A stretch of 64,000 bases of DNA from Adineta vaga (taxonomy: Eukaryota > Rotifera): positions 6,882,001 to 6,946,000 of the forward strand of contig CP075493.1 in the NCBI GenBank assembly GCA_021613535.1, written 5' to 3'. The translations under genes were made by a program, and so were the position numbers. The notes beneath the pieces were generated by a model, which was given only the letters and a program-made list of their open reading frames with translations, was not told where the DNA came from and ran no database searches. Positions 10,264 through 21,490 of the stretch are shown piece by piece (the stretch's first letter is position 1; each line of letters opens with the position of its first letter).

Positions 10264-11184
10264 ATGTCATCATCATTAAAATGTCAAATATTTATACGTA
10301 ATCTTTCGAAACGAATTACTGCTAAACAACTTCAGCAATATGCATCACGGTTTGGACCTGTGATTGATTGTTGTTTAACAGATAATGAGAATGAATGTTT
10401 TATTGAATTCAATGATCGAACAAGTGTCGATGTTTTTATGAGTAAACGACCACATATTATCGATGGAAATGAATTACATTGTCAACGTGCTCTACCATCG
10501 AATGAATTACAAAAGCCTGTTAAACGAATTTTCATACGTGGAACTATTCAACAATTAGCTGAAAATCGTTTATCAAATTATTTCGATCGATATGGTAAAG
10601 TTATATCGTGTACAATTCCGAAAGGCAAACGAAATAATACATTTACACATTATGGTTATGCTTTTGTTGCATTTGATGATGAGGATGTTGTCGATCGAAT
10701 TATTCAAGATAAGCCACACTATATCGATAATATAAAATTAGAAATTGAAAAAGCTGAAGATATGACACGTCAACGTCGAAATTCATCATCATCTTCACCA
10801 GGTTCACGTTCAACTTCAATTCATAGTTATAATATTAATAATATTAATAATCACAAACGATCAAGACGTGATACACCATCTCCACCACCTTCTTTGATAA
10901 TAAAACGTTCAAGTCGTCCAACAGAAGACTTTACTATTCGACATTTAGAAGATGAAATTCATCGGTTACGTGAACATGCATTGATGGCTAAACATCATTT
11001 TGATGAAACTGTTTGGAAATTAAGACGAGAATTGGATGATGAACGTCGACGTCATGATCAATTAAAATTAGATTATGATCTTTTACGTCGAGATTTAGCA
11101 CATGTTTCTTCTGAATTACAACAAAAACCTTCAACAAGACATTTCAATTCCAATAGTAAACGTGATCTCTTAGCAAGACATTAA
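10264..11184 (+). CDS. RRM / coiled-coil RNA-binding protein, paralogue 3 (intronless coding region)
   Basis: One open frame of 306 codons with no intron, unlike its two neighbours. RRM1 spans about residues 7-75 (RNP2 IFIRNLS, RNP1-like ECFIEFND). RRM2 spans about 85-162 (IFIRGTI, then YGYAFVAFDDEDVVDRI, a good RNP1). A Ser/Arg-rich linker follows (about 165-215, including SSSSSPGSRST), then a coiled coil (about 220-290, rich in RRELDDERRRHDQ). It looks like a nuclear or RNP-granule RNA-binding protein. The ATG is immediately preceded by an AG acceptor, so a spliced leader or a 5' UTR exon probably joins here. A GTAAG sits 11 bp after the stop (11195), so the 3' UTR may be spliced. Confidence 0.8.
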   Translation: MSSSLKCQIFIRNLSKRITAKQLQQYASRFGPVIDCCLTDNENECFIEFNDRTSVDVFMSKRPHIIDGNELHCQRALPSNELQKPVKRIFIRGTIQQLAENRLSNYFDRYGKVISCTIPKGKRNNTFTHYGYAFVAFDDEDVVDRIIQDKPHYIDNIKLEIEKAEDMTRQRRNSSSSSPGSRSTSIHSYNINNINNHKRSRRDTPSPPPSLIIKRSSRPTEDFTIRHLEDEIHRLREHALMAKHHFDETVWKLRRELDDERRRHDQLKLDYDLLRRDLAHVSSELQQKPSTRHFNSNSKRDLLARH

Positions 11185-12683
11185 CATAATACAAGTAAGT
11201 AGATCGTATATAGTTTCTTTTTTATATTTCAATTGAACTTTTCTTATTTTCTATATTCATTATAGAAGCACACTCGATAGATAGCCCACTGTTCTTCTTC
11301 TTCTTTTGGCATAGTCAATGTTGTTTACCTCAAGGAATGAAACAGATACTGACTAAATTGTTTTCTCTCTTTTTTTTTTATTGTATATAACTTATATATA
11401 TATTTACCTCTATATACATGATGATGATGACAACATATACTTAGCTCATATCAATAATGGGATAATACTAGTGAAACATCATTTCACTTTACAAGTAACG
11501 GATAGATTTACTGTGAAAAAAACAATCTTTGTACAACTTTGTTCTCTAATACAAATTCAAAACATCCGTAGTATGCTTGTCGATATTTTACAGTTCAAAC
11601 AGAGAACTAATTAAAATCTTGATAGATCTTAAGAAGACGGTCATATTTGTGTATTTACAGACGTATGAATTAAGTGAAAATCAATACCACAATTTGAAAG
11701 ATATCAACAACAACCAAACGATAGAAGTCTTAATTCTCTTATACACTTTCCTTTCCACAGTTATCTGATAACTTTATTCGTTTGAATATGGAACTCTATC
11801 GAAAATATTTGCAGCAATATAAATCTTCAATCAATTTCTGAAATTGTCTAAGACTCATTTACGTCATTGATTTATTTCACATTTCAATATATATATATAT
11901 ATTAATTGAATTTCTTATTAATTAAACAGAAGTCATCGTCTATTATTGAAAAAGTACGTAAAAAATATTTATTCATGATATATTTCTCGTCACAAGCAAT
12001 CAATTGGTCTACGACAACAACAACAAATATTTCCACATTTTAGTTTTCATATTTTCTTTCTCTCAATTTTCAAGCAGAATTAGTCGAAGGTAAACATATT
12101 CGGCGATTTTTTTTGTCCCTACAAATAACACGGTATAAAAAATGCAGCCTTCATGTATACATATATATGCTTATTTGAAGTCACTCGTTGCAAATAGTCA
12201 GTCACACCTGAATGCTTTTTCTTACATATGAAGCACATAATTTCTTTTTCGTTACCTGTCATATAGATTCAATGACATTGAATAATTTCTGATATGACGA
12301 AATGAATCAATGAGAAAGTAAACGACTTTATTCAGATAAACAAGAAACATTGATATGCACGCACAAGAAGAGATCGATTTTTATTTTTAAAAAAAGTAAA
12401 GAAAAATATAGTGGTGTTTTAAATTAAAAAAAACAGAGTGTGATCGTTTTTGTCGTCAATCGTCATCGTCGTCGTCGTCGTCGCTGCTGCTGTTGATATT
12501 GTTCTTGTTATTGTTATTGTGTCATGCAAGAAAAAGGAAATGTTTTGATTTTTCTGAACAGATAGATGTGTTGCGCATAAATCCAAGAGGGCAATTTAGA
12601 AAAAAAGATAGAATGATATTGTTCAATATTGAAAGAAATAAAAATTGTAAAAGGAAAAAAGATGATCAACTGTTTTTATGAGT
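11185..12683. other. Intergenic, 1.5 kb, with GTC/GCT triplet run
   Basis: 3' region of the RRM cluster running into the 3' end of the small membrane-protein gene. It is AT-rich with short frames lacking family resemblance. A triplet run (TCG/GTC then GCT) lies at about 12461-12495. I see no gene. Confidence 0.5.
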
Positions 12684-13158
12684 CTAGCTTCGCTGTATAC
12701 GGCAGAACATAGTATAGAAAAGTGAAGCCAATAAAATAACAACACCAGTTTCTAATTGTCCAACTCCGCTGACTCCTTCTACTCTCTTGAATTCATCAAG
12801 AAATTGTTCTAAAGAAATGAAATGAATGAAATAAATATGAATGATTGAACGATGAAAAAAAAACAAAGATTTACTTGTATATGCGGTGATGGCGATAACA
12901 CAAGCAAAGAGACCCAAGGCACCGATAGCTGCTAGGCAAAGAAGACAACCGAGAGTACCACCAATTGCACCAAGAGCACCACCGAGAAGGAGCACCAATA
13001 CCTGGTGCAACACCAACAACTGGTCGTGCGATCATGGGTCTTGGACTAAGATATTAAAAGAAAAAAGTTCTTACAATGATGAATCGAAAAACATGGAATG
13101 GAAAGTCTTACCGTGATCCATATGGTCGGGGAGCTGGTCGTCGAGAAGCGTACGACAT
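12684..13158 (-). CDS. Small Arg-rich two-helix membrane protein A, with apparent 1-nt frameshift
   Basis: Three exons read on the minus strand: about 13114-13158 (MSYASRRPAPRPYGSR), about 12874-13037 and 12684-12811. The first two encode a Pro/Arg/Gly-rich N-terminus, then a Gly/Leu/Cys-rich hydrophobic segment with the core LGCLLCLAAIGALGLF and the end AITAYT. The last exon gives a second hydrophobic segment (GVVILLASLFYTMF) and CRIQRS before TAG. The N-terminal frame (GVAPGIGAP) and the membrane-segment frame (LGGALGAIGG) do not connect: they differ by one base within about 12979-12993. Removing one base there would give a smooth protein. No alternative splice pair that I can find repairs it. 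It is paralogous to the gene at 14817. Function is unknown; family members of this size are often membrane-shaping or regulatory. Confidence 0.6.
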
Positions 13159-14816
13159 CTTAGCCTATAAAGATCTACAAAAGAAAAGACATTGACAAGG
13201 TTATCTTTCTGGACAACAAGCGTCCACACGTGTTCAACTCTAACTCTTTCATCGACATATCTTCTTTCTCTCTTTCTTCTCTCTTCCTTTCTCTTCTTCT
13301 TCTTCTTCTTTCAGTTACCTGCGCGGTGGTCTTTTTCGGCAGAAAGGTTGACGGCTTCTTTGGAATACACTAAAAAGTGAGATATCACAATACAACAGAC
13401 TATCAATATTTCTTCTCTCTCTCTCTCTCAACAGCACTCTTTTTCTAATCAATTGCCCCCTCTCCTCCTCTTTTTTTCCGAACTCAGCATGTCAAATATC
13501 GTCATCACATTGTCTTCTTGAAGACGTCAGTTTTTGTTTTTTCCTCGCTCTTTCTTTCTCATTCTCACTCTCTGTGTTTCTCTCTTTTTGATGAAACGAA
13601 AAAAATATACTGTACAACTTGTCATGCTATTGATGCATATAACGTTTTTATCGACGGCATGATCAACTAGCCCACCATTTTCTTTGCTAAACATACACAT
13701 GTATTTCTCTCTTGCTAGCTAACAGTGCTACGCATGACTTCACAGTTATCATCATTGATTTGCACCTGAATCATGCAGCATAAGTCGTCATCAGAAAAAA
13801 AAACGAAAGAAAATGCTCGTTCTACATTTTTTTCAATTACTTACATTAACTAGTTGATAAAGTGAAAAAAAGACGAAACGTATTCTAAGAAAAAAAATAT
13901 CCAACAATTTGATAGCTAGTAAAACATGGTAATTAAGAGAGAGTTACAAATGGTATCTGATCAGAGCGAAAAAAAGAGAAAGTTACTAATTCACAAGAGG
14001 AAAGAGAATATGACCAGAACGGTGCGTCGACAACATATTTTGGTCGCATCATGTATAGGCATCGACTAAAAAACGAGGAAAAAGTCATCGTTTCACATAT
14101 ATGTCGTCAGTCAGGAGTGTTCCGCTTGATTGGTCACCTGACTTTTTTTCATTTCATGTCGAACCTTTTCCTTCTCTGCTTCTTCTTGTGTTTCGTGTAA
14201 TACCCATAAACGAACAGGTATGACAAATATTGGTGATATCTGAGAAAAAAAGTGAAAGAGAGGAAACGATTTTTTGCGCATCTCTCTTTCTTCCTCTCTC
14301 TCTCTCGTTTTCTCTATCTACAACCTTCAGGTGTATATCTCATCGCTTCTTGTAATTACGCCGAGAATATTGTGATTTTTTGGTAATGGTTGGCCAACTA
14401 TTTTTTTTTCATTAGACTCTAACCTGTCATTTTTTTTCGATGTCTCTCTTTGCTTCTTGTTGTCGCGATCATCATTAATAGCATGTATACATGTTTATGT
14501 TGCGCAGAAAAATTATTGATTCTTCTTTTCTCTCTTCTGTCACTTTCGCGCGCTATTTGCTTCTCTTTCTCTCTCACCTTCTCTCTTCTTCTTTTTTCTT
14601 TACTGTTTCTTCTCTTCCCTATTTTTTTTGAATAAGTGAGAGAGCTCTTGAATCTTCAGGCAGGTAGTAATAGTCAAAAAGACAACAACAACACCTCTGT
14701 CTAAATTAGGTAGGCAGAGAAATCACTATAGAATGGCCTTGAGAAAACATTTTATTATAACTTAGTTACAATTATTTCTATTGCTTTCTTTCTTTCGTTT
14801 CTAGTGAACTCTTAGA
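13159..14816. promoter_or_regulatory. Divergent 1.66 kb region between two paralogous membrane-protein genes
   Basis: The two small paralogues are transcribed outward from this stretch. It is unusually pyrimidine-rich on the plus strand, with CTT and CT runs at about 13260-13310, 13410-13430, 13540-13590, 14280-14320 and 14520-14620. No coding exon is recognisable. A shared or duplicated regulatory region is plausible but not shown. Confidence 0.4.
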
Positions 14817-15253
14817 ATGCCACGAGTTCGAGTGCCTGTCCGACGTTCGGGATACCGATATACTGCCAGACCTGGTCGACGATATCCCGCTGCGTAAGTA
14901 CTCTTTTGATTGCTTGTATTTGACAGTTTTAGCAACTATTTATCATTTAACAGAGCTCCTGCGCGTAAAGGTATATGGGGTGGTTTAGCTGGATTACTCT
15001 TGTGTTTACTCTGCCTCGCAACACTCGGTCTTCTTGGTCTATTTGCTACGTTTATTGCAGTGACCGCATATCTCGGTAAAGATTTCTTACATTTTTTGAG
15101 ATAATTTGACATTCCATCTTTGATCATTGGATATTTGTAGGAGACGTCTATAATGCTTTGAAAGGTGATGCATCTGCACATTTTGCAAACATGGCCATTT
15201 TACTGGTTGCTTTGTGCTTTGCCGGTTACCACAAAATCAGCCGATCTACATAA
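14817..15253 (+). CDS. Small Arg-rich two-helix membrane protein B
   Basis: Three exons: 14817-14893, 14954-15075 and 15141-15253, with clean GT-AG borders. The product is 103 residues. The first 30 residues are basic (MPRVRVPVRRSGYRYTARPG). The first hydrophobic stretch has the core LLLCLLCLATLGLLGLF and ends AVTAYLG. A short polar loop (DVYNALKGDASAHF) leads to a second hydrophobic stretch (ANMAILLVALCFAGY) and the tail HKISRST. Topology is probably a two-helix hairpin with a basic cytosolic N-terminus. It shares the order and the LLCL..(A/T)xGxLGLF...(A/V)TAY core with the divergent gene at 12684-13158, including intron positions around the first helix. AATAAA at 15256-15261 starts two bases after the stop codon. 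I do not recognise the family. Confidence 0.75.
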
Positions 15254-16599
15254 ACAATAAATTTCTTCTCCTTTCATGTTTTATTTTGAATCGTCAAAAA
15301 ACCTCGTCGCTGTTATCCGTTTTCCTATGATTATTTTCATTCCTTCGAACATTCTGGAAACATTTTTCTCGCGAATTCGCACAAATTTTATTTTCTAAAA
15401 AAAACACCAAGATTTTTCTTCTCTTCTTTTCTTGATCTTTCTTTTTTTCAATTACAACATACACACACACATATATCTTTATACACATCTATTTTCTATT
15501 AACTAAACAAGTGCCGAACGGAAATAACAAAAGAAATCTTTCGTCATCATATGAAATAATTATTCCATTGAAGCCATCATCATCAACAGCATTATAAAAA
15601 ACAACAACAACAAGAACAACAACGATATCACTTTGTATTCGCCAAATAAAAACGATTCTTTTAAATTGGTCAACGGGGTTTTTTTTCTTGTACTACGGAT
15701 GTGTTTCTTTCGTTTTGTCGAGCACTTTCTTTTTTTTCTATGTGTGTGAGAAATAAAAAAAACGACGACTGGACATCGGACATCAGTTACTTTTCAAAAA
15801 AGAACAAATAACTAATTCTTCGTTTCTATACGAAGTCTAATGCAACTTTGTTTTCAAAATAATCATATCAACATGTAATAAAGTAATTGCATTTTTTAAT
15901 AGAAATATTTTCTGAAACGAATATGATGAACATCAATGGTTAATTAAGTATTTTGCACGATTCTTTTTTCTACTCGTTGAAAAAGCTACCATCACTAGTC
16001 GGACGTCTTTTGAAAATTTACCGCTGAAGACTAGACCTTTCTTGATCGGAGAGTCTAATTGAAGGTGACGTTCGTTTTTTTTCTCCTTCAATCAATTACG
16101 TACAGATCGATGACAAAAAAAAGAGCCAGTTCGATTTTCGAATATGATAAACTATATAGAATACTGTATCAACGATCTTATATTGACGCTATGATTTTAA
16201 CATTGCTTCGAAGTTCGACTGTTCAAAATTTATATTATATACATATATACATACCAAATGACCTTGGTTTTATCATATCTTTAAAATGTTGTGCTTAATC
16301 TAAACGCAGTTTTGACAAAAATGGAATACATCTTTGCTTCTATGTTATATTAGAATATCATGTCTATATTATGTACTTTATAAATAGTGAGAATCATAAA
16401 ATCTTTGTCGATCAAAATGCAGATTTTCGTGTTATTAAAAAGTGCGTTTGGCATACATTGTGCCTACTTGTGTCATCTAGTGAAAATTTACTTCATTAGA
16501 TATATATATTAAACCAATACAATTTCTTTCATAATTTTCAAAATTGAGAAGAAATATTTTGGGAAAATTTCGTTACAATATTTGATCGGCATCATCTTA
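15254..16599. other. Intergenic, 1.35 kb
   Basis: AT-rich, with T-runs and short frames lacking coding character. It lies between the small membrane-protein gene and YEATS4 on the same strand. I see nothing else in it. Confidence 0.5.
15256..15261 (+). terminator. Polyadenylation signal AATAAA next to a stop codon
   Basis: AATAAA starts two bases after the TAA (15251-15253) of the small membrane-protein gene, which implies a very short 3' UTR. Confidence 0.5.
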
Positions 16600-17626
16600 A
16601 TGTCGACAATTACTGCTGAATCAGTAATACTAATGAAATATAAATCATTTGAATAGAAGAAAACTATTTGTTATTTTTAGCGAACATCAGCTGTCTTTAT
16701 TAAACCTATTCTGTATGGTAATACTGCGAAACATTTCGGTTCGAAACGAGATTCTGATGGTCATACACATAAATGGACACTTTATGTTCGATCATTCAAC
16801 AATGAAGACATATCTACTTATATAAGTCGTGTACAATTTCGTTTACATGAAACATATCCGAATAATGTACGAGGTAAAGACATAAACGATTGCATTCTTT
16901 TCCTTGAAATTTGATTACATTTCTTATAGTAGTAAATCAAATTCCATTTGAAATCGAAGAAAGTGGTTGGGGTGAATTCGAAACACAGATTATTATTTAT
17001 TTTGTAGATCCACATGAGAAACCAGTATTATTAATTTCTTATTAGAAAACTTTAATTCACATGCATCGTTTCTAGGTGATAGTTTATCATCATTTGAAAT
17101 TGTTCTCAACTGATCCAGATGTTGTCACTGGAAGAAAGCCACTAGTTAATGAATATTATGATGAATTGGTAACGTTTTTCTCAAAAAAAAGATTAGTTTA
17201 CTAAATGATACATAAATTTATCTTTATAACACAATCACGTTCCGAATTGATAGAATCATTCATACATAGTCAATTGTTTATATTCTAATAGATTTTCCAA
17301 GAACCATCGGATCAATTAGCTCGACTACTTACACATCCGAAAACTCTTCCACCATCAACAGATGAACAAGAATGTATACATCTAACATTGGATTCATGTT
17401 TTCTCTATTATGATTGAAATCTTTTGTTTTTTTAGATGCATTGAAAAAAGCGGAAACATTAGCACGCATTAAAACTGCTCGTCAACGTGTACGAAATGAA
17501 ATTCAAGATCTAACTGAACGACTTCGTATTACACAAGAAAATATTAAACGTATTCGTAAAGGATCTGTTGATCATATATATCCTCCTGGAACATTTCTAG
17601 CATTACCAAATGAACATGCCGAGTAA
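16600..17626 (+). CDS. YEATS4: YEATS domain protein 4 (GAS41/Yaf9)
   Basis: This is a reader of acetylated or crotonylated histone tails, shared by the SWR1/SRCAP and TIP60 complexes in the nucleus. Six exons: 16600-16623, 16681-16873, 16930-17024, 17076-17168, 17292-17373 and 17436-17626. The short first exon encodes MSTITAES and joins RTSAVFIKPILYGNTAKHFG in phase. YEATS landmarks follow: DGHTHKWTLYVRSF, the fold-defining HETYPNNVR, ESGWGEFETQI and FVDPHEKPVIVYHHLKLF. The C-terminal third is a coiled coil (KTARQRVRNEIQDLTERLR) as in GAS41. The reading is colinear with vertebrate YEATS4 and lacks that protein's short N-terminal extension. AATAAA is at 17653-17658, and the next gene starts 266 bp downstream on the same strand. 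Confidence 0.92.
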
Positions 17627-17892
17627 ATTTGATCTAAATGATATTATAATACAATAAATTCCGTTTTTCTTTGTTGTATTTTGTTTTTCATTGTATGTTT
17701 GTGAATAAAAACAAGAACGAGATATGACCTTCTAAATATGTGCCAGACATATAGTCAGAGAAATTTACAATTGATTAGTTCTGATTGACATTTGAAAATA
17801 TTGACAAAAGATTTCGAATAACAAGAGGTAGATATATTTGGGACATTCAACGTGAGACAGATCAGATATTGTGAGATTATATTACATTGAAA

Positions 17893-20803
17893 ATGGTCAG
17901 CGCAATCAATAGTTTTTCTCTTCATTGGGCAGACATTTTGGTCTTAATCATCTATTTTGCTGTTGTAATCGGATTTGGTATATGGGTATGTTTATTTATC
18001 ATTAATGGAAACAAGACTTTTGATCATTTCTAGTCATCATGTAAAAATCGTGGTAGTGTTGGTTTGTATTGATTTTCAATTAATTATTAATATATCGATG
18101 ATTATTCTTTTGTTTAGGAGGTTATTTTCTCGCCGGAAGAACTATGACATTTTTACCAGTCTGATACTATTTGATTAATCTCTAAGTAAATATAAAATGA
18201 TACATTTTAGGTGGGAGCATCTCTCTTTGCCAGTAATATTGGTAGTGGACATTTTATTGGCCTTGCAGGTATGATATATTCATCCGTTGAGATTATAGTC
18301 ATGCATGAAAGATATTGATCTTAGAGTTTCAATAGAATAATTTCATCATTCATCTATTTTGTTAGGTAGTGGAGCAAGCAATGGAATTGGTGTGGCTGGA
18401 TTTGAATTGAATGTAGGTCATTGAAGGATTTCTTTCGAGCATAAATCTAATGTTAACGAATGAATTTATAGGCTAGTTATGTCTTGATAATTCTTGGTTG
18501 GATTTTTCTTCCTGTTTACATCAAAGCTGATGTAAGTAATGAAACAATAATGATAATATATTAATAGAAATGATTGAAATTAGGTTTATACAATGCCAGA
18601 GTTTTTGAAGAAAAGATTCGGTGGTGATAGAATTCGTTTTTATCAAACAGTTCTTGCTTTAATACTTTCGATATTTACAAAAATATCAGTTGATCTTTAT
18701 TCAGGTGCTATTTTTCTTAATCAAGCATTGGGTTGGAATATGTATGTGTCAATTATTACTCTTGTTGCTCTTGCTGCTCTATTTACAATCGGTTGTTCGT
18801 ACACTAATCTTTCATTTTGAAAACTATTAAAATAAGAACTTGTCTAGGAGGATTATCAGCTGTTATTTGGACGGATTTTATTCAAACAATTATCATGGTG
18901 ATTGCAGCATTTATTCTAATGGTTATAAGTTATGTTCGAGTAGGTGGTTTACAAAGTATTAAAGAACTCTATCCATATTCAGTTGCTGACACGACATTGT
19001 TCAATAAAACACTCTGTGGTATACCACCGGAAGATTATTTCAGTGTTATTCGACCACTTAATTCCAATAATGGTCCACCATGGGTGGGTATTGTTGGTAT
19101 GACTATTTTAAGTATTTGGTATTGGTGCAGGTTAGTTCAATTTTCGATGTAAAAGTTTCGAACATTTCTTGTTCTTTCATTTTATTTTTAGTGATCAGGT
19201 GAATACAATTGAATAAAAATGCTTTATTTAAAGATACTTCATTTTATACACAGGTTATCGTTCAACGAGCACTAGCAGCAAAAAATCTTACTCATGCTCG
19301 TGCGGGTTGTATCGTTGCTAGTTATTTAAAATTCTTACCACTTTTTCTCATGATTATTCCTGGTATGGCAGCACGAATACTATTTCCAGGTAATAAAAAT
19401 CAATTAATCAAACAGTCAGTTTTCAACAAAGAATCTTTTCAGATAAAATCGGTTGTTCAAACCCACAAGCATGTAAAGAAATTTGTGGAAATGAAGCTTC
19501 CTGTACAGATATAGCATATCCATTAATTGTGATTGAATTAATGCCAAATGGTTTACGTGGTTTAATGCTTGCTTGTATGATTGCAGCATTAATGACATCG
19601 TTAACATCCATATTTAATTCCAGTTCAACTATATTCACTATTGATATATGGCAACGTTTTCGAAGCAATGCACCAGAATGGGAATTACTTGTAGTTGGAA
19701 GGTGAAAGATATTTTATCGAAGTAAAATAGCTGATTATTTTCTATTTCTTATTGAAGAGTATTTACATTGATACTTGTTGGAGTATCAATTCTCTGGATT
19801 CCGATTATTTCTATTGCACAAGGTGGCCGTCTATTTGATTATATTCAGTAGGATTGAAGATTTCGACGAATAAAGCAAAATTCAATTGTCTTTTATAGAG
19901 CTGTACAAAGTTTCCTTGCTCCACCGATCTGTGCAATCTATCTACTTGCAATTTTATGGAAACGAATCAATGAAGAAGTATGTTGAATCTTGAAATTGAA
20001 TAGAATTGATCGGAATATTACTTTTCTTATGTGTTTATTAGGGCGCATTTTGGGGATTGATCGGTGGATTGATTATTGGTTTAATTCGGTTTATTTGGGA
20101 ATTTTCGTATACCGTTCCTCCATGTGAACTCTCACATACAGATCAACGTCCAAATGCAATTAAATTTCATTTTCTTTACTTTGCTATTATACTTTTTCTA
20201 TTAACTTGTTTAATTACGATCATGATTAGTCTTCTCACTCGTCCTATACCAGATCAATGTGTATGTGAGATCTTCTATTTCGTGAAACGAATGAAGATAT
20301 TTTAGTTTTCTTTTCCAGTTACACGGTTTGAATATATTTGATTTACATAATCCAATAAAACCAACTCCAATACCAACAAAACCCGGCTATTGGCATAAAG
20401 CTGATACTTCATTTGAAGATAAGGATATTCAATTCAATCAATCTGTTCTATCTATTGATGGGCCTGGCCGACGATTTAATATTTTTTATCCTGGTATTGA
20501 AAAACGAAAGTTTTTATTTTTATTTTTCAGAAATAATTCTTATATGTTTAACATATAGATCCATCGAACAAGAATGCGAAATATTATTTTAAATTAATCT
20601 GTTCATGGATATGTGGTGTTGAACAACCAAATGATCAAAATAATCAAACGGATATAGCGACAAGTATGCCACCATTAGCTCCGGAGAATTTATTTTGGAA
20701 ACGTATTTGTAATTATAATGGTATTTTTATCTTGGCATTTTGTGCATTTCTTTGGGCTTTTTTTACTGATTATCGTATCGATAAGATGTTTACAACTTCA
20801 TAA
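17893..20803 (+). CDS. SLC5 family sodium/glucose cotransporter (SGLT-like)
   Basis: A plasma-membrane transporter that uses the sodium gradient to import sugar or a related solute. The gene has many short introns; the ATG at 17893 begins [16 protein letters not shown]. The conserved SSS-family core is intact: [103 protein letters not shown], and the sugar-site region around [12 protein letters not shown]. Four cysteines in the loop before IAYP match the SGLT extracellular loop. A long cytosolic stretch (about 20330-20690) precedes the final membrane helix ([14 protein letters not shown]), giving the 14-helix layout of SGLTs. It is closest by eye to SGLT1-type members (SLC5A1/2/4/9); the substrate cannot be fixed from sequence. 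Confidence 0.9.
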
Positions 20804-21490
20804 AGATGAGAACTGAATCAAAGAAACTTTTTTTTCTATTGTAACATTTATACTTAAAAAGATTTGCGATGGCTTTTCAAAAATTACATATATTAAACGT
20901 GTAAAAATGCATGAATTTCATAGTTTCTTACATCAATGATCATCATCATCAATTTCTATTTGTAACGATCATATTTTTCAAAGCAAAGACTGAAATTTAG
21001 ATTTTTGTATTCTCCGATCGGCAGACATTCACATTAGATCAAACGATTTGAAATTCAATAACATCAACTAAATATATTGATAGTTCTAAATAGTATAACT
21101 ATTCGATCTTTATTCTGAGGAAAAAAAAAACCATACTTCGATTTTATCCCTAGAAATCATTATAATAGTCATCCATATATATATAAATATGCACTCTGGT
21201 ATCGTTAGTTTTTATCTTTCGAAAGTCTTCTCATTCGACGAGAGATCGTCATTTTTACATACTACCAGGCCATTTGACGAGAAAGAATGAAGATGTTATG
21301 ATTATAGTCTTTGTTTTCTCTTGCGATATATATATAGAGATGTGATATCCAAATGTGAACACCTCGAACAGAGAAATCAAGGACGTGTGATTTACGAAGA
21401 ATATATGTACGCAGTTATTTCTTTTTCGATTTCGAAAATAAAATCATACATCTCTATTAAATAAGAAATTTCTTTTTTTTTATAGGAAAA
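20804..21490. other. Intergenic, 0.7 kb
   Basis: 3' flank of the SLC5 gene and 5' flank of the first peroxidase gene. AT-rich, with no exon seen. A T-run followed by AG (to 21485) lies five bases before the peroxidase ATG and could be a spliced-leader or 5' UTR acceptor. Confidence 0.45.

Noticed and set aside
10264-11184. Assigning the RRM trio to DBHS proteins (NONO/SFPQ)
   Set aside because: Two RRMs and a coiled coil fit, but the diagnostic NOPS segment after RRM2 is not visible.
12886-13116. Plus-strand Arg/Pro-rich open frame of 76 codons
   Set aside because: It is antisense to the membrane-helix exon of the small minus-strand gene; the Gly/Leu-rich coding sequence produces an Arg/Pro-rich complement.
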